This document shows positions 1 through 5,697 of a stretch of 6,346 bases of DNA, one piece after another. The notes below the pieces were generated by a model, which was not told the DNA's origin, ran no database searches, and saw nothing but the letters and a program-made list of their open reading frames with translations. Source of the stretch: Promethearchaeota archaeon (GTDB lineage Archaea; Asgardarchaeota; Lokiarchaeia; Sigyniarchaeales; SOKP01); NCBI GenBank assembly GCA_019894815.1, contig JAGXNU010000125.1:1-6346 (forward strand). Reading direction: 5' to 3'. The position numbers and the translations under genes were made by a program. Position 1 is the stretch's first letter. Every line of letters starts with the position of its first letter.

Positions 1-648
1 CGATCCAGGAATAGCCAAAGCGAAACCAACAAATGTTATAATAGCCACTATTAAACCTTGAAAAGCAAAAGAAGGGAAGTTAGTGGTTGTTTCTGTTGAA
101 TATTCAAATAGCAAGGGCGGTAAAATAGAGCCTATAGCAACTCCTACGACACCTATCATAATATAGATACCGCTCGCAGTTCTTCGCTCTTGTTCTGATC
201 GATATTTATCAACAAATAACGACTGAAAATTCACCATTAAAATTGAGTGAAAAGTGTCGAAGAGGCACGTAGTAAAGAGAAGCCAAGCGAACAAGATCCA
301 AGCTCCTCCTATGGCATCATAAGTAGGTGGTGTAAATATTAACATGTATGTAAAACCCCAAGGTAACCCACCAACTAAAATCCAAGGAAATCTTCGACCC
401 CATTTTTTAGTGAATTTAAAGACCCTATTTGTTAAATATCCAATAAGTGGGTCGTTAAACATATTATAAATCGCAAAAATAAAATATGCTAAAAATATCA
501 ACCAGACATTTAGACCTAATTCAGACTCGTAAAAAAAGAAACCAAAAGTTGTAAATGCTATTCTAAGAAGTTCTCTTGAAAATGAGTTGAATCCATATGA
601 AACCATGCCCATTTTGCTATGTTTAATAACTAATTCATCTTTTTCCAT
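1..648 (-). CDS. GPH/MelB-type sugar:cation symporter (MFS), N-terminal half, cut by window edge
   Basis: Reading the minus strand from ATG at 648 gives 216 uninterrupted codons to the window edge, so the C-terminal half is missing; family members are usually about 450-500 residues. The product is an integral membrane protein with about six hydrophobic segments (roughly residues 22-40, 46-66, 88-106, 114-137, 160-181 and 196-214), matching the first half of a 12-helix transporter. The family hallmark between helices 2 and 3 is clear: NDPLIGYLTNR at 65-75, then WGRRFPWILVGG at 83-94, very close to the NDP..GW...N..GKFKPWILIG region of E. coli MelB. GPH proteins usually import sugars or glycosides with Na+ or H+. 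Asp66 aligns with MelB Asp59, but the Asp55 position is Asn62 here. The gene is divergent from the metabolic cluster at 842 and may share its control region. The substrate cannot be predicted. The family call is firm. Confidence 0.88.
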   Translation of the reverse strand, partial: MEKDELVIKHSKMGMVSYGFNSFSRELLRIAFTTFGFFFYESELGLNVWLIFLAYFIFAIYNMFNDPLIGYLTNRVFKFTKKWGRRFPWILVGGLPWGFTYMLIFTPPTYDAIGGAWILFAWLLFTTCLFDTFHSILMVNFQSLFVDKYRSEQERRTASGIYIMIGVVGVAIGSILPPLLFEYSTETTTNFPSFAFQGLIVAIITFVGFALAIPGS

Positions 649-661
649 ATTATTAACCAAT

Positions 662-680
662 TTTTATTTTTAAAATAAAA
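662..680. repeat. Perfect 9-bp inverted repeat in the divergent promoter region
   Basis: TTTTATTTT at 662-670 is followed by one T and then AAAATAAAA at 672-680, a perfect 9+9 inverted repeat. It lies 14 bases upstream of the transporter start, inside the 193-base gap between two divergent genes. It could be an operator or simply a product of A/T-rich composition, since it contains no G or C. Confidence 0.25.
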
Positions 681-710
681 TATTTAGTATTCTTAAATAT
701 TAGATACACC

Positions 711-720
711 TCTTTTTATA
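711..720 (-). promoter_or_regulatory. Possible TATA box for the GPH transporter gene
   Basis: On the minus strand these bases read TATAAAAAGA, a good match to an archaeal TATA box. A start about 26 bases downstream would fall near 690 and give a leader of about 40 bases before the ATG at 648. A second A/T-rich candidate lies around 665-676 and would give an almost leaderless transcript. The region is so A/T-rich that TATA-like strings are expected by chance. Confidence 0.35.
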
Positions 721-803
721 GTTTTAAGTTTCCAATTAGAAAGTCCATTAACTTTGAGTAATTGAGATTAATTAATTTTAATTAGTCTAGGTCTTTAGTT
801 AGA

Positions 804-815
804 TTGTATACTTAT
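804..815 (+). promoter_or_regulatory. Possible TATA box for the class-V PLP enzyme gene
   Basis: TTGTATACTTA lies about 27-38 bases before the ATG at 842. With usual archaeal spacing the transcript would begin around 833-838, so it would be leaderless or nearly so. This fits the absence of a strong Shine-Dalgarno site; the only purine-rich stretch is GTGGAAAAAAA just before the start. The call rests on position and composition only. Confidence 0.3.
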
Positions 816-841
816 TAATCAAAAACAAGTGGAAAAAAATC

Positions 842-2548
842 ATGAGTAGTCCTTCGTTTCTTTCTTTCGAACGTGTAAGAAATGCCATAATTGGGCGAAA
901 TTTTACATTTCGGACCCCATATGGAGTTCGTTTACTTACATATGCCGATTATACAGCTTCTGGACGATCTTTAGAATTTATTGAACAATTTTTAATTAAG
1001 GTTCAACGAGAGTATGCTAACACGCATACAGAGGATGATATTACGGGGCGTCACATGACCAGTCTCTTGCACCATGCTGAAGCTCTCATTAAAAAGGCTT
1101 TAAACGCTGAAGATAATTGCAGCGTAATATCAGTTGGAACAGGGGCAACGGGAGCGATTTCAAAACTACAAGAAATTTTAGGGGTTAAGATCCATCCCGC
1201 CACAAAAAAATTGGCTTTAACACTAGTACCTGAGATTGATAATCTAATAACTTATTTTAATGAGCGAAAACCAGTCGTGTTTATTGGTCCCTATGAACAT
1301 CATTCAAACGATTTAATGTGGAGAGAAGCTTTAGTTGAATTAATAACAATACAGATAACACCTGAAGGATATTTTGACTTAGAAGATCTAAAAATAAAAG
1401 TCAGTAATCCTAAATTTAAAGATCGACTAAAAATAGGAACATTTTCGGCGGCATCGAATGTGACGGGGATTAAATCTCCAATTTATGAAATTGCACGGAT
1501 AATGCATGAGTACAATGGTATTGCATGTTTTGATTATGCTGCAAGTGCTCCTTATATTAAAATTGATATGAATAAGGATGCTGAGTCCTATATTGATGCA
1601 ATCTATTTATCTCCACATAAATTTGTTGGTGGACCGGGGTCAAGTGGGATTTTAGTATTTAACAATAGTTTATATGATTCCAATATACCTCCAACCTGTC
1701 CCAGTGGTGGAACTGTTAAATTTGTCAGTCCAAAAGTAATGGACTTTATAGATGATACTGAATCTCGTGAAAAGGCAGGCACACCTGGCATATTACAAAC
1801 AATTAAAGCGTTTTTAGCCATTGATTTAAAAGATGCTATCGGAATTTCAAAAATCGAAGAAAAAGAATTAGAGTACATTTCACGAGCCTTAAAAAGACTC
1901 CAAAAAAATAAAAATATCGAAATATTAGGACCTATTGACCCACACAAACGCATTTCGATCGTTTCCTTTAAGATCAAACATGATGATAAGTACATTCATC
2001 CCAAATTAACCACTAATCTTCTCAATGACTTGTTTGGAATTCAGAGTAGAGCAGGATGCATGTGTGCCGGTTCATATGGTCACATGCTTCTGAATATTGA
2101 AGAAGAAGTAACCATAAAGATCCGTAAACTAATTAGTCAAAATATAAAGGGAATTAACCCGGGTTGGTGTAGAGTGAACTTCCATTATTTACATTCAGAA
2201 TTAGAATTCCAATTTATTTGCGATGCTATTGAATTTATTGCTGACCATGGAAAAATATTTCTTTCTGAGTATAGATTTAATTATCAAACTGGTGAATGGA
2301 ATCATTGCAAATTCAACAATAAACAAGAGGAAACCATACCAACCATAAAAAATATCCAAGAAATGGAGCTTCGGAATTGTTTTGAGGAATCATTAATTGA
2401 TCGCGAGTTAAAATTCGCAAGTTATATGAAAGAGGCTAAAAATATTATTAGTTCTCTGGAAGAGCCATCTAATTATGGAAAGTTTAAAAATCCCGTGGCA
2501 GAAGCACTTAGATGGTTCAACTTTGTCCACATAGAAAATGAGATTTGA
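842..2548 (+). CDS. Class-V aminotransferase-fold PLP enzyme, cysteine desulfurase-like
   Basis: The 568-residue protein has the fold type I PLP core of the NifS/SufS (aminotransferase class V) group. In order: an N-terminal DYTASGR motif (36-42), the YANTHTE...TGR signature (58-70), a glycine-rich phosphate loop GTGATGA (99-105), EHHSN with the PLP-stacking histidine (152-156), Asp231 in FDYAAS for the pyridine nitrogen, Lys260 in SPHKFVGGPG as the Schiff-base lysine, AGTPG (312-316), and SRAGCMCAG (402-410). Cys408 aligns with the catalytic cysteine of SufS/CsdA (R.G..CA pattern), so sulfur removal from cysteine or a related thiol is plausible. Residues from about 470 to 568 extend beyond the core, which makes it longer than standard SufS (about 400). 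Known homologues of this long subfamily are generally annotated only as class-V PLP enzymes. No SufU/IscU/SufBCD gene is nearby, so an Fe-S role is not supported by context. The start is well placed: the in-frame stop at 800-802 leaves no good upstream alternative. It is the first gene of the 842-4712 cluster. Confidence 0.88.
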   Translation: MSSPSFLSFERVRNAIIGRNFTFRTPYGVRLLTYADYTASGRSLEFIEQFLIKVQREYANTHTEDDITGRHMTSLLHHAEALIKKALNAEDNCSVISVGTGATGAISKLQEILGVKIHPATKKLALTLVPEIDNLITYFNERKPVVFIGPYEHHSNDLMWREALVELITIQITPEGYFDLEDLKIKVSNPKFKDRLKIGTFSAASNVTGIKSPIYEIARIMHEYNGIACFDYAASAPYIKIDMNKDAESYIDAIYLSPHKFVGGPGSSGILVFNNSLYDSNIPPTCPSGGTVKFVSPKVMDFIDDTESREKAGTPGILQTIKAFLAIDLKDAIGISKIEEKELEYISRALKRLQKNKNIEILGPIDPHKRISIVSFKIKHDDKYIHPKLTTNLLNDLFGIQSRAGCMCAGSYGHMLLNIEEEVTIKIRKLISQNIKGINPGWCRVNFHYLHSELEFQFICDAIEFIADHGKIFLSEYRFNYQTGEWNHCKFNNKQEETIPTIKNIQEMELRNCFEESLIDRELKFASYMKEAKNIISSLEEPSNYGKFKNPVAEALRWFNFVHIENEI

Positions 2549-2570
2549 ACTATTTGTATTAAAAAAAAAA

Positions 2571-2584
2571 TATACTAATATAAT
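2571..2584 (+). promoter_or_regulatory. Possible internal promoter before the URO-D-like gene
   Basis: After a run of ten A at 2561-2570 comes TATACTAATATAAT, which resembles an A-rich BRE plus TATA box. It would start a transcript near 2600-2607, with a short leader before the ATG at 2619. No T-tract or hairpin follows the upstream gene, so readthrough from it is equally possible. Confidence 0.28.
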
Positions 2585-2618
2585 ACTATTGATAATTGTA
2601 ATTTAGAGAATATAAATA

Positions 2619-3782
2619 ATGAATTCTAGAGAAAGAGTGAATGCAACTCTCAATCACGTGGAACCGGATAAAATTCCAATTGATTTAGGTGGAAATCAAT
2701 CAAGTATTCATCTTAAAGCATACAAGAATTTATTAAAATATTTAGAAATTGAGGATCAAAACATTAGGTTTGCTGATTTTGTACAACAAATTGCAGATCC
2801 ATGTGAAGCTATTTTAGAACGATTTAAAATCGATATTCGCTATATCCGTCCTACAGGTGGGATGATAAAGATTGAAGATATAGACCCTTTATATGAGGGA
2901 AAATTCGTGGGAGTATATGATCAATTCGGCGTTTTCTGGGGAAATAATGCTAATAAAAATGTTGAAAACATTCTATATTATGATCCAGTTATCCATCCTT
3001 TTGCCGACTTTAAATCCGTTCAAGAAATCAATAATTTTGATTGGCCTGATGGTAAGGATAAATCCCCTTTCAATGGTTTGCGTGAGAAAGCGAAGCATTT
3101 TTCTGAAACTACTAAGTATGCTTTATCCGCACATCCTTCTGGATGTATTTATGAATATACTACATTTCTTTTCGGATTTACTAAAGTTTTAAGATACCTT
3201 AGGACTAAACCAGAATTAATAATCGCTGCAATGGAGAATTTACTGAAATATTGGATTGATTACAATACTACATTTTTAGACGAAGTGGGAGAATATTTAG
3301 ATGTTGTTTCCATAAATGGAGATTTAGCTGAACAAGCAGGTCCTATAATGAATTTGAAAATTTACGAAAAAATGATCAAACCTCTTGAACTGAAACTTTC
3401 GCAAAAAGTACATGAGTTAGCTAATGTAAAAATCAATTATCATTGTTGTGGCTCGGTTCCCTTATTTATTCCTCATTTCGCAGAAATTGGATATGATGCA
3501 ATCAATCCCGTCCAAATCTCTGCATTTGATATGGAACCCTGCTCTTTAAAAGAGCGTTTTGGTAAATTAATCACATTTTGGGGAGGATTATGTAATAACC
3601 AAAAAACTCTACCATTTGGTACCCCCGAACAAATAAGAGAAGAAGTGAGGAAAAATTTTGATTGTTTGATGTCAGGTGGTGGGTATATTGCCTCAAGCAT
3701 TCATAATATCACTGCGGAAGTCCCTCCTGAAAATATTGTAGCAATGTTCGATGCGGCAAATGAATTTAGATCTTATAAATAA
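2619..3782 (+). CDS. Uroporphyrinogen decarboxylase-fold protein, corrinoid methyltransferase (MtaA/MtbA-like) type
   Basis: This 387-residue protein belongs to the URO-D superfamily (TIM-barrel, cytoplasmic). It begins NSRERVNATLNHVEPDKIP, the typical start of methyltransferase-like members, and lacks the arginine-rich RQAGRY motif of true HemE. His275-Cys276-Cys277-Gly278 matches the H-x-C zinc motif of MtaA/MtbA methylcobamide:coenzyme M methyltransferases. Near the C-terminus GGGYIASSIHNI (353-364) occupies the place of the third zinc ligand, where MtaA/MtbA have Cys; here His362 is the likely ligand, as in many uncharacterised family members. Family knowledge suggests methyl transfer involving a corrinoid protein or another thiol acceptor, but no corrinoid-binding or MtaB/MtbB-type gene is in view. 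No Shine-Dalgarno site precedes the ATG. It lies 70 bases after the PLP enzyme and 63 before the amidohydrolase, all on the same strand. The superfamily is firm; the reaction is not. Confidence 0.85.
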   Translation: MNSRERVNATLNHVEPDKIPIDLGGNQSSIHLKAYKNLLKYLEIEDQNIRFADFVQQIADPCEAILERFKIDIRYIRPTGGMIKIEDIDPLYEGKFVGVYDQFGVFWGNNANKNVENILYYDPVIHPFADFKSVQEINNFDWPDGKDKSPFNGLREKAKHFSETTKYALSAHPSGCIYEYTTFLFGFTKVLRYLRTKPELIIAAMENLLKYWIDYNTTFLDEVGEYLDVVSINGDLAEQAGPIMNLKIYEKMIKPLELKLSQKVHELANVKINYHCCGSVPLFIPHFAEIGYDAINPVQISAFDMEPCSLKERFGKLITFWGGLCNNQKTLPFGTPEQIREEVRKNFDCLMSGGGYIASSIHNITAEVPPENIVAMFDAANEFRSYK

Positions 3783-3822
3783 GATCTTTTTAAATCAATA
3801 CAATATTTTTCTACTTGTTTTT
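3768..3822 (+). terminator. Hairpin over the stop codon plus three T5 tracts: possible terminator or attenuator
   Basis: AGATCTTAT at 3768-3776 and ATAAGATCT at 3779-3787 are perfect 9-base inverted complements around the stop codon TAA (3780-3782). They can fold into a stem of about seven pairs with a six-base loop. T5 follows directly (3787-3791), and two further T5 runs lie at 3806-3810 and 3818-3822. Archaeal RNA polymerase terminates at oligo-T, so partial termination between the URO-D-like gene and the amidohydrolase is plausible. The stem has few G/C pairs, so strength is uncertain. Confidence 0.4.
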
Positions 3823-3845
3823 AATCTCTTCAAGATGTGTAGATA

Positions 3846-4712
3846 ATGAATTTCAGAATTTTCGATTGTCATCTTCATACCTATGGTACATTTCTAGGAC
3901 CAAACAAGGATCTCATAACTTATTTAGACGAGAATAATATAGAAAAAGCAGTTCTTACAACGATTAATCGAGCCGCTAAATCTAAAATATTCAATACAAA
4001 TCCAGAGGAAAGAGAGAAAGATGGGCAAGAAAAAACAAATATCAATCAAGCTTTTGAAAATTTAAGAAAATTATTGCCTAAATATCAATTGGATCATCAG
4101 GATGTTATAAGTCTCTCAAATTTAGATCCTAAAAGATTTGTTAAGTTCTTTTGGTTCAATCCTAAATTTGATATGGATAAAGAAGAAAAAAACTATAGAA
4201 TATTAGAAGATCATTTTAAAAAAGGATTTTGTGGAGTTAAAATCCATTCTGGGATTAATCTCATTAAAATTCCAAGAGATATTAATAAATTAGTTTCTTT
4301 TATGCAAGATTTTGATAAACGATTCCCTCTCTTCATCCATTCAACTCCAAAAACGTCCTATTTCGGAGGGGTTAGCTGCAAAGACATTGTAAATTTAGCA
4401 AGCAATAATCCAGAACTAACTATTATTGTAGGTCATGCTGCCTTAGCGATGGAATACGCAATTGATCTCGGCTTGGCATTAAAGAAATTTAAAAATGTTT
4501 TTTTTGAAACATCTTGTTCCATCCCATATGGTATTTTAAGTTTGATAAAAACTATTGGACCTGAAAGAATAATTTTTGGCTCTGACGCCCCAGTGACTAA
4601 TCCTTTATCATTAGAAATTGATAAGATTACTTGCTTACCCGTATCAAATGATATCAAACAAGATATTTTTTACAATAATGCAGAAAAGTTATTTAACCGG
4701 TTTAATTGTTGA
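3846..4712 (+). CDS. Metal-dependent TIM-barrel hydrolase, amidohydrolase-2 type
   Basis: The 288-residue protein has the ordered metal-site residues of the amidohydrolase superfamily: DCHLHT at 7-12 (His9 and His11), a lysine in GVKIHSG (Lys132), His165 in LFIHST, His197 in VGHAAL and Asp247 in GSDAP near the C-terminal end of the barrel. The short length, the F..DCHLH start and the IIFGSDAP...NA..LF ending fit the amidohydrolase-2 (PF04909-like) group of hydrolases and decarboxylases, which act on small carboxylated or amide substrates in the cytoplasm. Asp247 is the expected catalytic base. Residues 45-95 form a charged insertion between the first strand pair and the rest of the barrel. 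An in-frame stop at 3840-3842 fixes the ATG at 3846 as the most upstream start. The gene follows the URO-D-like gene by 63 bases, so a shared pathway is likely, but the substrate cannot be inferred. Confidence 0.85.
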   Translation: MNFRIFDCHLHTYGTFLGPNKDLITYLDENNIEKAVLTTINRAAKSKIFNTNPEEREKDGQEKTNINQAFENLRKLLPKYQLDHQDVISLSNLDPKRFVKFFWFNPKFDMDKEEKNYRILEDHFKKGFCGVKIHSGINLIKIPRDINKLVSFMQDFDKRFPLFIHSTPKTSYFGGVSCKDIVNLASNNPELTIIVGHAALAMEYAIDLGLALKKFKNVFFETSCSIPYGILSLIKTIGPERIIFGSDAPVTNPLSLEIDKITCLPVSNDIKQDIFYNNAEKLFNRFNC

Positions 4713-4903
4713 GATTGAATCACAAATCATATAATCCTATATTTATTTAACCAATTAATTTATCTCACTTTAAATTTTATTTTATATTCTATAATATGCT
4801 ATTCATTAATCTTAAAATTATTGATTGAATTAACATGATAATATCACCAAAATCCGACAATTATTTTTGATTTAATAATAACTTAAATAAAAGAGATCGT
4901 GCA

Positions 4904-4930
4904 AATATAATTAATAATTAATTTATAAAA
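4904..4930 (+). promoter_or_regulatory. Promoter-like A/T-rich stretch before the HEAT-like gene
   Basis: Two TATA-like strings occur: AAATATAATT at about 4904-4913 and TTTATAAAA at about 4922-4930. With archaeal spacing the first would start a transcript near 4935 (the TTG) and the second near 4948 (the GTG at 4947), so either could give a leaderless message. The preceding gap 4713-4903 holds no gene, only T-rich runs around 4770-4790 that could end the upstream transcript. Confidence 0.3.
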
Positions 4931-4934
4931 ATTT

Positions 4935-5495
4935 TTGGATGATACCGTGAATTATTTAGGGGATAATAACAATTTCGATGACGATGGATATTGGGACATC
5001 ATTGAGGTATCAAAAGTCGACGACAAAATTATTAAAAGCCTATTGAATCATTTAAAAGATAAAATCTCAGAGAATTTTTTCATTTCTTTTGAAAGTCTAT
5101 TGAAAATAGCTCGAAAGGTCCCAGAATTAGAAATAAATAACATTATTAACGAATTAGATGAATCAGACCTTTTTAAACTAGAAATATTCAAATTTGTCCT
5201 TAGTTTCATAAAGAAAGAAGTAATTGAATATCATTTATTACCACAATTATACAGTCCTGATTTCATAAAGCGTGCGAAAATTATCATGAAAATTAAAGAG
5301 AATGATGATAAGAAATATTTTAAATTTCTAATCCCATTACTTGATGATCCAGATGATTCAGTACGATGGAGCGTCATTGATTACTTAAGCATGCATAAAG
5401 ATGACCAAATAATTAATAAAAACCTTAAAAATCACACGAATTATGAATTAAACCCGATAATTCGTGAAAATTTAATTAAACTTTTTGGAGAATAA
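4935..5495 (+). CDS. Small acidic protein with HEAT-like helical repeat, function unknown
   Basis: I do not recognise a named family for this protein of 182-186 residues. It is soluble, with no signal peptide or membrane segment. The first 25 residues are rich in Asp and Asn (DNNNFDDDGYWD), probably disordered; the rest is predicted helical. Residues about 127-154 contain a HEAT-type unit, FLIPLLDDPDDSVRWSVIDYL, with the usual Pro in helix A, the Asp-Pro turn and the Val-Arg pair of helix B. Weaker helix pairs are likely at 107-120 and 168-185. HEAT repeats usually bind other proteins. The start is uncertain: TTG at 4935 or GTG at 4947. The GTG is preceded four bases away by GGATGAT, a partial Shine-Dalgarno match, and I slightly prefer it. 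An in-frame stop at 4926-4928 excludes longer forms, and the first internal ATG is far downstream. The gene lies 202 bases before the small GTPase on the same strand, so a partner role is possible but unproven. Confidence 0.7.
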   Translation: MDDTVNYLGDNNNFDDDGYWDIIEVSKVDDKIIKSLLNHLKDKISENFFISFESLLKIARKVPELEINNIINELDESDLFKLEIFKFVLSFIKKEVIEYHLLPQLYSPDFIKRAKIIMKIKENDDKKYFKFLIPLLDDPDDSVRWSVIDYLSMHKDDQIINKNLKNHTNYELNPIIRENLIKLFGE

Positions 5496-5516
5496 AATAT
5501 CGGGCGTCTCCTAAAA
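5482..5516 (+). other. Stem-loop over the stop codon of the HEAT-like gene
   Basis: GGAGA at 5487-5491 pairs with TCTCC at 5507-5511. After one T-T mismatch, TTTT at 5482-5485 pairs with AAAA at 5513-5516. The stop codon 5493-5495 lies in the 15-base loop. It may protect the 3' end of the message or help termination, together with the T-tract about 30 bases downstream. Confidence 0.3.
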
Positions 5517-5540
5517 CTTTCTAAAACCTAATATTAATTA

Positions 5541-5552
5541 TCTTCTTTTTTT
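5541..5552 (+). terminator. Oligo-T tract, possible archaeal terminator after the HEAT-like gene
   Basis: TCTTCTTTTTTT includes seven consecutive T and lies 46-57 bases after the stop at 5495. Such pyrimidine tracts are typical archaeal termination sites. A purine-rich A/G stretch follows (about 5557-5596), and AAAAAAGAA at 5584-5592 is complementary to TTCTTTTTT at 5543-5551, but in this composition that could be chance. Confidence 0.4.
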
Positions 5553-5615
5553 AGTAAGCAAAAAGTAAGAAAAGAAAACAATTAAAAAAGAAAACTTAGA
5601 TTAATAACATATATA

Positions 5616-5653
5616 TCATTTTAAAATGACTTTCAAGTCATATTTTTACTTGA
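5616..5653. repeat. Overlapping inverted repeats upstream of the GTPase promoter, candidate operator
   Basis: Three symmetrical elements overlap here. TCATTTTAAAATGA at 5616-5629 is a perfect 14-bp palindrome. ATGACTT and AAGTCAT at 5626-5632 and 5635-5641 form a 7+7 inverted repeat around TC. TCAAGT at 5633-5638 pairs with ACTTGA at 5648-5653. They end 15 bases before the TATA box at 5668, a place where archaeal activators or repressors commonly bind. Confidence 0.4.
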
Positions 5654-5667
5654 TATTTCAGTCGAGG

Positions 5668-5677
5668 TATATATAAA
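5668..5677 (+). promoter_or_regulatory. TATA box for the small GTPase gene
   Basis: TATATATAAA is a strong archaeal TATA box whose centre lies about 26 bases before the GTG start at 5698. That spacing would place the transcript start at or very near the start codon, giving a leaderless or near-leaderless message. It is the most convincing promoter in the window. Confidence 0.55.
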
Positions 5678-5685
5678 TTTTTAAT

Positions 5686-5693
5686 GGGTGGTC
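5686..5693 (+). promoter_or_regulatory. Shine-Dalgarno-like site before the GTPase GTG start
   Basis: GGGTGGTC contains GGTGGTC, which pairs with the archaeal 16S 3' end (GATCACC) apart from one G-U wobble, about five bases before GTG 5698. It supports this start. In-frame sequence upstream has no other start before the stop at 5674-5676. Its use requires a transcript that begins before about 5686, which conflicts with a leaderless start from the TATA box at 5668. Confidence 0.45.
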
Positions 5694-5697
5694 AATT

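Noticed and set aside
1603..1995. 130-codon open frame on the minus strand inside the class-V PLP enzyme gene
   Set aside because: It lies fully inside a well-supported gene whose active-site motifs are read on the plus strand, and its product has no recognisable motif.
2561..2570. Run of ten A as a minus-strand terminator
   Set aside because: No minus-strand gene is present upstream of it in that direction; more likely it is promoter-flanking A/T sequence.
2893..3192. 99-codon open frame in another plus frame inside the URO-D-like gene
   Set aside because: It overlaps the conserved coding frame entirely, and its translation is hydrophobic low-complexity sequence without family features.
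3473..3700. 75-codon minus-strand frame inside the URO-D-like gene
   Set aside because: It is the antisense of the zinc-site half of the real gene and has no independent support.
2619..3782. True uroporphyrinogen decarboxylase (HemE) of haem synthesis
   Set aside because: The HemE substrate-binding RQAGRY region is absent, and the H-x-C motif points to the methyltransferase-like branch; no haem genes are nearby.
4433..4657. 74-codon minus-strand frame inside the amidohydrolase gene
   Set aside because: It is antisense to the His197 and Asp247 regions of the real gene, with no start signals of its own.
4713..4934. Possible RNA gene or small protein gene in the 222-base gap
   Set aside because: No tRNA-like arms, G/C-rich folded segment or open frame with a ribosome site is visible; the sequence is uniformly A/T-rich.
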